Assembly (NCBI GenBank): GCA_963697355.1
Contig: CAVONV010000035.1
Span: 372,001 to 436,000, forward strand
Length of the DNA stretch: 64,000 nucleotides
Direction of reading: 5' to 3'
Source of the DNA: CAVONV01 sp963697355
Lineage (GTDB): Bacteria; Acidobacteriota; Vicinamibacteria; Marinacidobacterales; DATDRI01
Both the position numbers and the translations under genes were made by a program. This document shows positions 8,556-17,745 of the stretch, piece by piece. The notes beneath the pieces are model-generated. The model saw only the letters and a program-made list of their open reading frames with translations. It searched no databases and was not told the DNA's origin. How positions within the stretch are numbered: the stretch's first letter is position 1; each line of letters starts with the position of its first letter.

Positions 8556-10025
8556 GTGCCGACGCGCAAGGAAGCAGGCTTTCGAATTCCACGCCTCCTC
8601 GTGACGGCCTTCTTCGTCGTGATTGCTGTCATTGTCGCCGATACCTTCATTCCGGATAATCCTGAAGAATTCGGAATCCTGACCGTGATTCCCTCGGCGT
8701 TTTTAATCATCTACATCTTCGCCACCAAGAGAATCCTGGAAGCACTTACGTTGGCAACGCTCATGGGACTCGTCATGGTTCACGACGAGGGATTCTTCTC
8801 GGCCTTCAGCACTTCCCTCCTCAAGGTCTTGATGAGCGAAGACATGGCCTGGTTGTTCCTTGTATGCGGCCTGATGGGGAGCGTCATCGCCCTCGTCGAA
8901 AAAGCCGGTGGGTCCTTCGCCTTCAGCGAATGGGTCTCCAGAAGAGCTCGAACTCCCAAAAAGGCGCTGACCTGGACATGGATTCTGGGGATGGCGATTT
9001 TCATCGATGACTATCTCAACTGTCTGACGGTGGGCTCCTGCATGACTCCCATCACCGACCGGCACAAAACCCCTCGGGAATTGCTGGCCTACGTCGTCGA
9101 TTCCACGGCCGCTCCGGTCTGTGTGCTGATTCCCATTTCCACCTGGGCGATTTTTGTAGCGAAGTTGCTGGAGACCAACGGGCTCGCCCCCCAAGGTGAA
9201 GGGATGTGGTATTTCATCAAGACCATCCCATTCAACTTCTACGGATGGTTCGCCGCCATCATCGTGCCGCTCGTCATCTGGGAAGTCATTCCCATCTTCG
9301 GTCCGATGAAGAAAGCTGTGGAGCGTGCCCGGGACACGGGGGTTCTCGCACCACCGGGATCCGAGAAAATCGACATCAAGGCCGGTGAGACGATGGAGAT
9401 TGCGGAAAAGCCGAGACTCATCAACTTCTTTCTGCCCATGTTGTTCCTCGTCGCGGCAACGGTCTATTTCGACCTCGATGTGATGAAGGGCGTGATCGCC
9501 ACGATGGCTTTTCTGTTTCTCTTCTTCGTACCGCAAAAGATCGTCGATGCAGAGGAGTTCGCCGACCTGAGCATCAAGGGGATCAAGAACATGCTTCTCC
9601 CTTGTCTGATCATGGTTCTAGCATTCACTTTTGCGGACGCCAACGAGCAGGTCGGTTTCACGTCCTACGTCATCGACACGGCTTCCAAGGTCATGACGCC
9701 CGTCCTCACACCGGTCGTCATCTTCATCGTCTTGGCTTTCACGGAGTTCATCACCGGCACGAGCTGGGGTATGTACATCATTGCTTACCCCATCGTCATT
9801 CCCCTCGCCCTGGCCGTAGGCGCGAATCCGATACTTGCGGTGGCCGCGGTCATGTCGGCCGGAGTCCTGGGATCTCACCTATGCTTCTACGCCGACGCCA
9901 CCATCTTGACCTCGGCCGCCACGGGCTGTAACAACTTCGACCACGCCCTGACCCAGATGCCTTTCGGCCTCCTTGCGGCGGGTCTTTCCGTTGTTGCGTA
10001 CCTCGCCGCAGGGTTTTTGTTTTGA
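8556..10025 (+). CDS. NhaC-family (TC 2.A.35) sodium-coupled membrane carrier
   Basis: 489-residue integral membrane protein starting at a GTG, with about eleven to twelve hydrophobic segments. Family marks are the segment around FIDDYLNCLTVGS in the first half, FTEFITGTSWGMYIIAYP, and SHLCFYADATILTSAATGC followed by FDHALTQMPF near the end. These match the NhaC superfamily, whose members include Na+/H+ antiporters and amino-acid exchangers. It is the last gene of the operon, 37 bases after the ferredoxin. In this place import of the amine substrate or export of the acid product, coupled to sodium, is at least as likely as housekeeping sodium exchange; that is inference from position. Confidence 0.85.
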   Translation: MPTRKEAGFRIPRLLVTAFFVVIAVIVADTFIPDNPEEFGILTVIPSAFLIIYIFATKRILEALTLATLMGLVMVHDEGFFSAFSTSLLKVLMSEDMAWLFLVCGLMGSVIALVEKAGGSFAFSEWVSRRARTPKKALTWTWILGMAIFIDDYLNCLTVGSCMTPITDRHKTPRELLAYVVDSTAAPVCVLIPISTWAIFVAKLLETNGLAPQGEGMWYFIKTIPFNFYGWFAAIIVPLVIWEVIPIFGPMKKAVERARDTGVLAPPGSEKIDIKAGETMEIAEKPRLINFFLPMLFLVAATVYFDLDVMKGVIATMAFLFLFFVPQKIVDAEEFADLSIKGIKNMLLPCLIMVLAFTFADANEQVGFTSYVIDTASKVMTPVLTPVVIFIVLAFTEFITGTSWGMYIIAYPIVIPLALAVGANPILAVAAVMSAGVLGSHLCFYADATILTSAATGCNNFDHALTQMPFGLLAAGLSVVAYLAAGFLF

Positions 10026-10077
10026 GTGCAACCACAAGATATGTTAGATTAGCGGCGCAAAAGCACTGAGCTCGAAC

Positions 10078-11458
10078 ATGTCCCGAAAAAAACGCCATCG
10101 CGCTCAAAAACAGACATCACCGAGGCATACTCGCCGTTGGACTGTCTTGAGCTTGTCGGTTTCGGCCCTGATCTTGACGAGCCTGGTCTTGTACTTACGC
10201 TCGCCTGTCCGGCCGAAGAACGTCGTCATCATCAGTGTCGACACGCTTCACGCCGGACACCTGAGCTGTTATGGATACCAGCGTATCGAGACACCGAACA
10301 TCGATCGCCTTGCTCGCGAAGGAGTTCTCTTCGATAACGCCACGACGTCCGTTCCCCTCACACTTCCGGCACATGCATCAATATTCACGGGTCGGAATCC
10401 TCTGCGACACGGAGTCGTCGACAACTTCACTTCTTTGTTAGCCGCGGAGGAAGAGACCTTGGCCGAGGTTCTCGAGACCCAAGGTTATGCCACCGGAGCT
10501 TTTGTGGGTGCCTATGTACTGGACTCGAGCTGGGGGACTGCGCAAGGATTCGAAGTGTACTTCGACGATTTCGACATGAGAGGATCCGACGTTCACTCGG
10601 CGGAAGTCAACTCACGTTCGGGAGATGAAGTTTTGAAGCGGGCATTGCCCTGGCATCGGCCGGCAGAGTGGGGACCCTTTCTTCCTTTTCATTCACTTCT
10701 TCGATCCGCACACGCCCTACGACCCGCCGCAGCCGTACCGAACGAATTGCGATGAAGACCTTGTGAGCTGCTATGACGGGGAAATCGCCTTTGTCGATGA
10801 TTTGGTCGGCAAATTGGTCTCAGAGCTCGAGTCGCTCGGCGTTTGGGAGGAGTCTCTCGTCATTCTACTGGGAGACCACGGCGAGTCTCTAGGCGATCAC
10901 GGCGAATCGACGCATGGGTTCTTCCTCTACGATGCGACGGTGAAAGTGCCCTTGATGATTCGAGGACCAGGAATTCCCGGCCGAGCGCACGTCAAAGCTC
11001 AGGTACGTACGGTGGACATCATGCCGACAGTCCTGGATCTGCTGGGGCTGCCGTCTCCGAGCTCTATGGACGGCGTCAGCCTTCGACCGCTTCTTCTAGA
11101 CCCGGACGGTGACCTCGAGCTCGTGGCCTACATCGAGTCCCAATACCCGCACCTCCAGTTCGGTTGGGCTCCATTGAGCGGTCTGCGCAACGAACGCTAC
11201 AAGTTTGTGGATGCACCCCGCCGGGAGCTTTATGACCTGAGCGTGGATCCAGAGGAAACCCGCAACTTAGCCAAAGACAAACCTAATCTCGTCGAAGAGC
11301 TCGCTTCGAAACTCGAAATGATTCGAGCCCAGACTCCCTCTGAGAAGCGAGAGCCACATCTTCCCGATCCGGAGACCGTGGAAAGGCTTCGGACATTGGG
11401 TTACGTCACATCGGTGACGGGAGCTCCCAGCCGCGAACTCTCCGGGAGATCTCGCTGA
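10078..11458 (+). CDS. Sulfatase/alkaline-phosphatase-like hydrolase domain of a sulfatase-TPR protein, frameshifted
   Basis: Membrane-anchored hydrolase of the sulfatase superfamily. A basic N-terminus precedes one transmembrane anchor (about residues 22-40). The catalytic fold begins with VVIISVDTLHAGHLSCYGY and continues with LVILLGDHGESLGDHG and PLMIRGPGI. The usual nucleophile position reads VPLTLPAHAS with Thr95, not the Cys or Ser of formylglycine sulfatases, which suggests a phosphoryl- or other transferase/hydrolase. The frame changes near 10,690 and again near 11,440, where the protein continues into the TPR section. N-piece: 10078-10755; C-piece: up to 11458. Proteins joining this domain to TPRs are common in Acidobacteriota. 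Confidence 0.8.
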
Positions 11459-12475
11459 CCCCAAGGACAAGATCGATCTGGTCAAAAGACTCGATGATGC
11501 ACGCGTCGCTCGACGAAGGGGCGATGCCGCAACTGCGCTCGATCTTCTCGCCTACGTGGTCGAAAAGGATCCAGAAGTCATCCTTGCCCATTTGCTTGCC
11601 GGGAATATCTACTTGGAAACCGGGGAATATAAAAAGGCAAAAGCGGCGTTCCAAAACGTCCTAGACCAAAGACGAAGAACACCTAGAAGCCTTGTTCGGT
11701 CTCGCACGAGCTCACCAGAGTTTGGGATTGAATACCGGGAAGCGGCCGAAGAGCTCGAGCGCTACCTCGAGCTCGACCCGAGACAAGCCCGTGCGGTGCG
11801 TGCCCTCGCTGAAGTTCGCCTGGCCATGGGACAGGGGCCGGAGGTGGAACACTTGATTCGAGGTCTCAGCGCTCGCGAGCAAGACGCGTCGGTGAGGCTC
11901 CTTCTGGCAAACTCCCTTCTGATCCAAAGAAAACGCCAAGAGGCAATGGACATTCTTGGACGGATCGAGCGAGAGGAATTGGAAGACGAACAGGTCTTGT
12001 TGTCCTTGGGCGAGTCTTTTTCTCAAAGCCGGCGAAGAAGAACGGGGCATCGCAGCTTACCAACGTGCGGTTCAGGTTCCAGCGAGCGGGGACGGTCCGA
12101 GCCGCGAACAAGCTGAAGCGCTCAACGCCGTCGGCCACCTGCTGGCCCGCCAAGGTCGATCTCTCGAGCTCCGCCAAGGCCTTCCAGAAAGCGGTTCAGC
12201 GAGACCCGTCACTTGCTTCCGGCGACAACAACCTGGGCATCGTTTTCGCCCGAATGAAACGTTTCGACGAGGCCGAACGAGCCTTTCAGCGAGCTATCGA
12301 GAAAGTTCCCGACTTCGCCGAGGCCTACTACAATCTGGGCTGCCTCTACCTCGAGACCGGACATCCGGATCGGGCGATTGTCGTGCTCCGTCGTGCTCTA
12401 GTCGCCAAGCCTGACTATGCGAAAGCCCGAGCCAAGCTCGAGCAAGCCCTCGCCCGCGTTTCGGGTGGACGCTAG
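11459..12475 (+). CDS. TPR-repeat C-terminal part of the sulfatase-TPR protein, frameshifted
   Basis: Continuation of the gene starting at 10078. It encodes tetratricopeptide repeats: HLLAGNIYLETGEYKKAKAAF, AAEELERYLELDP, GEEERGIAAYQRAVQV, DEAERAFQRAIEKVPDFAEAY and NLGCLYLETGHPDRAIVVL. The frame must change near 11,670, 11,720, 12,015 and 12,165, one pair of which cancels out. Between shifts every repeat keeps its consensus, so the native protein probably runs from 10078 to 12475, about 800 residues. TPRs usually bind protein partners; none can be named. Alternatively these are remnants of a decaying gene, but restored-frame pairs argue for read error. Confidence 0.7.
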
Positions 12476-12543
12476 TAGGGCGAATAAGAATTCTCAAGTG
12501 AGCGTTCCCGCCACTCACGATACTTGCCATCTTGGAGCCGGGA

Positions 12544-15301
12544 CTACTCGCTTCTGAGCGCATCAACCGGGTTGATTCGGCTCGCCCGCTGAGCGGCCAC
12601 GAAAGAGGCGAAAGCGGCAACCATCATTAACACGATGGGTGCCGCCACAAACGTGATCGGATCGACGGAGTCCACTCCGTACAGAAGGCTACGGAGTCCT
12701 TGGGACAGAAAATAGGAAAGCACGAGCCCCGCGACACTTCCCAACGCAACAAGCTTCATTCCGGCTCCCATGAGCATCCATGTGACACTCCCGACACCGG
12801 CGCCGAAGGACATCCGGATCCCGACCTCGCGGGTCCTTTGAGAAACGGCGTAGCTCACGACGCTAAAGAGCCCTACGCTCGCCAAGGCCATGCCGACGAT
12901 GGCAACTGCGGAGAGAATGAGTGCCGACAGACGAAACGGCAGCAATACGAAGCTCAGATGCCGCTCCATGGTCGTAGGAGCCCACAAGATGAGCTCGGGA
13001 TCGAGCGCTCGCGCGGTCGCCACCATGTCTAAGGCGGTGCGCTCGGGATCGATACTGGTCCGAGCAACGATTTGTGTATGAGCGGCATATTTCTGACTGA
13101 AAGGCAAATAGATGAACGGTCGCGGCGACTCACTCAAGTCCAAGACCTTGGTGTCGCGAGCGACACCTACGACCATCAGATCTGGAGCATCGTCTTGGCG
13201 GATGATGCCTCCCACGGCGTCCTTACCTGGCCAAAACTTCTTCGCCATGGCCTCACTCACGATCGCCACGCGTTGGGTCTCGACCCAATCTGCGGCACTG
13301 AAGTTGCGTCCTCCCACAATGGGAATGCCGACTGCGTCGAAGAATCCCGCATTGACAACCGCATAGTCCACCGAATGGGACCGTCGTTTGGGTGGTGGCT
13401 CGACGCCATCCACCCGGACGGCCATGTCGTCGGTACCCGTCTTCCTCAGCTGCATATTGCTTGTGAGGCCCGCGCTCTGAACTCCTGGGATCTGCTGGAT
13501 TCTTTCGAGAAGCTGCCTCATCAAGGCTCGGCCTTCTTCTTCAGGGTAGCGATTCGAGGTCAAGGCAACCGTCAGTAGTGCCGTCGGGTCTTTTCCGAAG
13601 CCGGGATCCACGGACTGGACTTGCTGCAGACTTCTCAAGAAGAGTCCCGCTCCAATCAAAAGCACCAAGCAGACCGCGACCTGCGCCGTGACGAGTCCGT
13701 TCCGAAGGCTCAGCCGCCGCCGAGAGGACCCGCTTCCGGCACTTTCGTCCTTCAGTGTCGGCGCGATATCCAAACGCGTGCTTTGTACAGCAGGGACGAG
13801 ACCAAGGAAGAGACCAGCGGCCACAGAAACGGCGATACTGAAAACGGCCACCGCCGCATCGACGCCGAGGTCGAGGGTGATGGGTACCGGCAGCGGAAGG
13901 TCTGCCCTCGTCAATGCATACAGGAGCCAGCTCGAAATGAGGATTCCCGCCAACCCTCCTAAAACGGACATGAGCGTCGTTTCCGTGAGAATCTGGCCTA
14001 TCAGCGTTCGTCGCTTCGCACCCATGGCGAGTCTCACTGCTATCTCTTTTCTTCGGTCGAGGTTCCGAGCCAAGAAAAAACCCGCCAAGTTCGTACAAGC
14101 GATGAGCAAGACGAGACCGACGACGGCGGAGAGAAGCCAAGCGGCGGCAAGAACGAATCGAATCTACGGGAGGAAACACAATGACATCCGCCTGAGGGAT
14201 GAGAAGAAAACCCGTCTCGGCTCCCCAGCCGAAGTCTTTCCGAAATTGCTCGGCCATCCGGTCCACTGAGGCTCGAGCTTGGGCCAACGTCGCTCCCGGC
14301 GCGAGTCGACCCATGACGAAGAAGCGGTGAGAGTTGCGGGCTTCGAGAATGACACGCGTATCGGCCGTGAGCACGTCATACATCATGGCGGGCGCGTAGA
14401 AATCCGACTGTATGCCTCGCAAGCTTCCGTGATAGCGCGCCGGCGTTACACCCACGACGGTGTAAGGGTGTCCGTTCAAACGGAGGTCACGACCGATGAC
14501 ATCGGAGTCCCCACCAAAGGCCCGCCTCCAATATCCGTGCGAGATCATCACCACAGGGTGAGCCCCCGGTCGAACGTCGTCATCGGCGGTAAATGTTCGC
14601 CCTATCTCGGCCGAGATGCCCAGCAATTGAAAGTGATTGCCGCTTACAGCTTCACCGAGGATCGTCTCTACGCTACCGTCGCGATCAACCTGACCAACGA
14701 TGGTCACCGAAACAGCGAGACCCGCAAAAGCGTCCCGTGTTCCGTCCCGTAGATCTTCGAAATCGGGGTAGGCAAACTGTAGGTAAGGATATCGGGGCGA
14801 GGACTGGTAGATATGGACGAGTCTTCTTCCGGTTTCTCGAGAGGAGCCTCACGCAAAAGGACCGCGTTGACGAGACTGAAGATAGCGATGTTGGCTCCAA
14901 TGCCGAGACCGAGAGAGAGGATGGCCGTTGCGGCAAATCCCGGACTTTGCCGCAGCCGTCGGGCCGCGTATTTCAAGTTGCGAAAGAACGTGATGACAAA
15001 CGAGTCTCCTCGACCCCACGTGTCGCTCGAGACGAACAGGAGACCGTTTGTGTCGAGTGATCAATCTTGCCGCGATGCGCTCGTCGCCGAAGTCGCGCAA
15101 CAGATCCTGAACGGAGTTTCCTGCCGACAACCCATCCTCGAAATGAGCTATCAATTCGCGGGCGACATCGACTTGCTTCGCAGGGCTCAGGCGGCTCTCC
15201 CTCAAAACGACCGCTATCTGATGCGTGAGATCCTCTGGAAGCCCCGATTCTGCAAGAAGCCGAAAGGCGTCGTTCGACCGTTCTTGATGCGATTCACCCA
15301 T
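12544..15301 (-). CDS. Acidobacterial duplicated orphan permease (ADOP; MacB_PCD/FtsX), frameshifted
   Basis: FtsX/MacB-type permease without its own ATPase. Translation from the ATG at 15,301 gives a cytoplasmic helical N-terminus (ELIAHFEDGLSAGNSVQDLL), then the first membrane helix and periplasmic core (RLRQSPGFAATAILSLGLG), a MacB_PCD region (VSGNHFQLLGISAEIGRTF), and two FtsX modules (RRKEIAVRLAMGAKRRTLIG and SQRTREVGIRMSFGAG). It ends in INPVDALRSE. Frame changes fall near 15,030, 14,830 and 14,150; the longest intact part is 12544-14109 (521 residues). The gene starts 8 bases after padR, the usual acidobacterial pairing. ADOPs are thought to work in export or envelope transport; substrates are unknown. 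The intact paralogue at 17,746 gives the expected layout. Confidence 0.8.
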
Positions 15302-15308
15302 GAGATGC

Positions 15309-15656
15309 TTACCTTTCCGCTGAGCCCGAGCCCAACAAACCAATCTGCCTCATCGCCGCGACGAGGTCGCTCCATTGCTTTCGATCCGAATGCAGGCGGG
15401 CGATACCCTTGCTGGTCAGCTCGTAGTACTTCCTTTGCCGCCCCGCTTCCGACTCCCGCCATACACCGCGGATAAACTCTTTGGACTCGAGGTTGTAGAG
15501 GAGCGGATACAAGGTCGATTGCCCCATCGCCAGGACACCCTTCGTCCGTTTTGAAAGTGCCTCCACCAACTCGTAGCCGTACATGGGACGTTTCTCGAGT
15601 AGCTGCAGCACGGCGAGAGGCCCCGCTCCCCGCATCAACTCACGCTCGATTCGCAT
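15309..15656 (-). CDS. PadR-family regulator of acidobacterial ADOP type
   Basis: About 115-residue winged-helix repressor. PadR features are visible: AVLQLLEKRPMYGYELVEAL (first helices), GQSTLYPLLYNLESK (recognition helix with YPxLxxLE), a wing with RQRKYYELTSKG, then a short C-terminal helix. The ATG at 15,656 is preferred because a purine-rich ribosome site lies just before it; a GTG 15 bases upstream is possible. It precedes the ADOP gene by 8 bases, so the two form one transcript, and a palindrome at 15,693-15,713 is its likely operator. PadR proteins of this subgroup are characteristic partners of ADOP permeases. Confidence 0.88.
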   Translation of the reverse strand: MRIERELMRGAGPLAVLQLLEKRPMYGYELVEALSKRTKGVLAMGQSTLYPLLYNLESKEFIRGVWRESEAGRQRKYYELTSKGIARLHSDRKQWSDLVAAMRQIGLLGSGSAER

Positions 15657-15692
15657 ATTCCCTTCCCTCACCCGTCATGACTACCGACTCAC

Positions 15693-15713
15693 ATACTATG
15701 TATTACATGGTAT
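15693..15713. promoter_or_regulatory. 21-bp palindrome upstream of padR, candidate PadR operator
   Basis: ATGTA-T-TACAT at 15,698-15,708 is a perfect inverted repeat. The flanking ATAC and GTAT extend it to 21 bp with one mismatched pair. PadR proteins are known to bind ATGT...ACAT-type dyads, and the site is 37 bases upstream of the padR start, in the expected promoter area. The operator role is inferred. Confidence 0.55.
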
Positions 15714-15908
15714 AAGACGAGGAATTTGCCCGCTAGGTTCCGTTCGATTTAGGAATTGTTCCAGCGGGCTAGGAGAAGAAGTTCCAACCTCGGCAAAGGT
15801 CGAGGGCGCGTCCTTTTAAATAATTGATATTTATAGCTTTTTTAATATTGTTGTCGCTTCTCTCTCGACGACTTGTGGAGACATCGATCGTGTGGTAGTG
15901 GTGCACGA

Positions 15909-16901
15909 ATGGACTATGAGATCATTGCGACCCTCGGACCGGCTTCTCGCTCAACGGATGTTGTCTCCGCCATGATCGCCGCGGGGGCCACCGCATTCCG
16001 TATCAACACATCTCATCTTTCAGTCGAGGAGCTCGACGAATGGCTGGGAGACGTGACGACGGTTATCGCAGATCAGACGGTGGCAGTCCGCGGCACGAGC
16101 TCGATTCCCGTAGTACTGGATCTGCAGGGCAGTAAATGGCGTTTGGGTAAGTGTGGTCCCCTCACCCTTCCAAAGGGCGGGCGCGTGGTTCTGGTGTATT
16201 CGCCCTCTTCGTCAAAAACCAACGAGCTTCCCGTTCCTCATGCAGATTTCTTCCGCTCCGCAGACGTTTCGGAGGGTACGCTTTTATTAAATGATGCCAA
16301 GGTGATTTTGGAAGTCGAACGTGCCGAGACGCACCAAATCGAAGCCGTCGTTACGACCGGCGGTCAGATCACTTCATTCAAGGGCATAACCTTCGCTCAA
16401 TCAAGGTTTCGCACGGAGTCCCTGAGCGGCAAAGATGCGGACATCGTCGCTCGCAAACGTGGAACGCCGCTCGTGCGCTTTGCTCTCTCCTATGTGAAGG
16501 ACGCACTCGAGATGCAGAACTACCGCTCCTCGATCGGCAGGGACGCTTACTTGATTGCAAAACTGGAGCGTCCGGACGCCCTAGCCCAAGCGGGCGAGAT
16601 TGCCCAGATCGCCGACGAGATATGGCTTTGTCGCGGAGACCTCGGTGCCGAACTGGGTCTAAGCGACATGGCTCGGGAGGCACACGAGCTCACAAAGCGC
16701 GTGGCGAAACTCGGCGTGCCGGCCATGCTTGCAGGACAGGTCTTGGAACATATGACCGAGCATGAGACGCCGACCCGGGCCGAAGTTTGTTCTCTCTTCG
16801 ACGCCCTTGCGGCAGGTTATGGCGGCGTGGTGCTTTCCGACGAGACCGCGATCGGCCGCTTTCCCATCGACAGCTGTCGCGTGGCGGCACTGTTCCGTTA
16901 G
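15909..16901 (+). CDS. Pyruvate-kinase-like protein without the C-terminal domain
   Basis: About 330 residues matching the barrel and B domains of pyruvate kinase: EIIATLGPASRS, FRINTSHLS, LDLQGSKWRLG (start of the B domain, about residues 75-165), KLERPDA where pyruvate kinase has its metal-ligand KIEN motif, CRGDLGAELG, and PTRAEVCSLFDA with LSDETAIGRFP. The allosteric C-terminal domain of ordinary enzymes (about 110-130 residues) is absent and the reading frame ends naturally. The ATG at 15,909 is preferred over an upstream GTG in the same frame, because DYEIIATLGP is the normal N-terminus. Altered active-site residues (KLER for KIEN) leave pyruvate kinase activity open; a related phosphoenolpyruvate enzyme or a regulatory protein are alternatives. 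It is convergent with the YrdC/YciO gene, 8 bases away. Confidence 0.75.
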   Translation: MDYEIIATLGPASRSTDVVSAMIAAGATAFRINTSHLSVEELDEWLGDVTTVIADQTVAVRGTSSIPVVLDLQGSKWRLGKCGPLTLPKGGRVVLVYSPSSSKTNELPVPHADFFRSADVSEGTLLLNDAKVILEVERAETHQIEAVVTTGGQITSFKGITFAQSRFRTESLSGKDADIVARKRGTPLVRFALSYVKDALEMQNYRSSIGRDAYLIAKLERPDALAQAGEIAQIADEIWLCRGDLGAELGLSDMAREAHELTKRVAKLGVPAMLAGQVLEHMTEHETPTRAEVCSLFDALAAGYGGVVLSDETAIGRFPIDSCRVAALFR

Positions 16902-16909
16902 CGGGTGGC

Positions 16910-17551
16910 TCAATAGAGCTCTTCGCCCATAAAGGTGAGCTCGCTGACGTCTCCCTTCCCTTCGCGGACAACAACGGGCTCGTCTCCCGACAAGTCCACG
17001 ACGGTGGATGGCTCATTGGGCAAACAGCCGCCGTCCACCACCATCGCGAGCTCCTCGTTGGACGCTTCCTCGATCGCCACCGGATCCAGAATGAACTCGT
17101 CCGCGCTCGAGCGAACGGACGAGGCCAGCAGCGGTTCACCTAGCGCGGCGAGTATCTCGAGCGTAATGGGGCAGTCGGGAAAGCGGATACCCACTGTCCT
17201 TCGCTTACGGAGCACAATCCGTGGCACTTCGCCGGAGGCTTGGAAGATGAACGTGTAGGGACCCGGCAGGATCCGACGCATGGTACGAAACACCGGATTG
17301 GGAATGTCGCGTGCGTATTTACTGGCCGCCTTTATGTCCGGAACCAGGATCGACAGGCGTTGGGCGAGTGAGATACCCTTGATTTCGTACAAACGCCGCG
17401 GCGCGTCGCGGTCGCCGAGAGAGCAAGCGTAGGCGTACACCGTGTCCGTGGGGATGACCACGACGCCACCTCGTCTCAAGGCCTGCACCACACGCGCCAC
17501 CAGCCACGGCTCGGGATTCAAAGGGTCTATGGATAGCAACATAACCTTCAA
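16910..17551 (-). CDS. YrdC/YciO-family protein (threonylcarbamoyl-AMP synthase-like)
   Basis: 213 residues covering one YrdC domain. Seen are VVVIPTDTVYAYACSLGD (nucleotide-binding start), the lysine/arginine motif in RLYEIKGISLAQRLSILV, the RILPGPYTFIFQA strand, and VGIRFPDCP. The family makes L-threonylcarbamoyl-AMP from threonine, bicarbonate and ATP for the t6A modification at position 37 of tRNAs. The length and the KGISLAQR motif resemble the YciO branch more than TsaC itself, and YciO's own role is less certain, so no gene symbol is given. It stands alone on the minus strand. Confidence 0.82.
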   Translation of the reverse strand: MKVMLLSIDPLNPEPWLVARVVQALRRGGVVVIPTDTVYAYACSLGDRDAPRRLYEIKGISLAQRLSILVPDIKAASKYARDIPNPVFRTMRRILPGPYTFIFQASGEVPRIVLRKRRTVGIRFPDCPITLEILAALGEPLLASSVRSSADEFILDPVAIEEASNEELAMVVDGGCLPNEPSTVVDLSGDEPVVVREGKGDVSELTFMGEELY

Positions 17552-17682
17552 TGAAGGGGTATTGTTCGCGTTTTGACGACGATTTGCAACGCCCTACCGG
17601 CTGCCGATCTTTTCCTCCACCCGATATCTCAACTGACTACACATCCCAGCGTCGCCTGTGCTATTTTTGCGCGTTGGAAGAA

Positions 17683-17698
17683 AGCATAAGACTATGCT
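17683..17698. promoter_or_regulatory. Perfect inverted repeat before the second ADOP gene
   Basis: AGCATA-AGAC-TATGCT, six-base arms with a four-base spacer, lies 48 bases upstream of the permease start in an otherwise featureless leader. It could be an operator or an mRNA hairpin. Confidence 0.3.
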
Positions 17699-17745
17699 GA
17701 GCAGGTACTTCTATAACCCGTGACTGAGACAGGAAAGCAGGGAAC

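Noticed and set aside
15820..15850. AT-rich TTGATA and TAATAT boxes before the pyruvate-kinase-like gene as a promoter
   Set aside because: The boxes are only 13 bases apart, too close for a sigma70 promoter. The area is AT-rich and may still be a promoter of another form, but I cannot place it.
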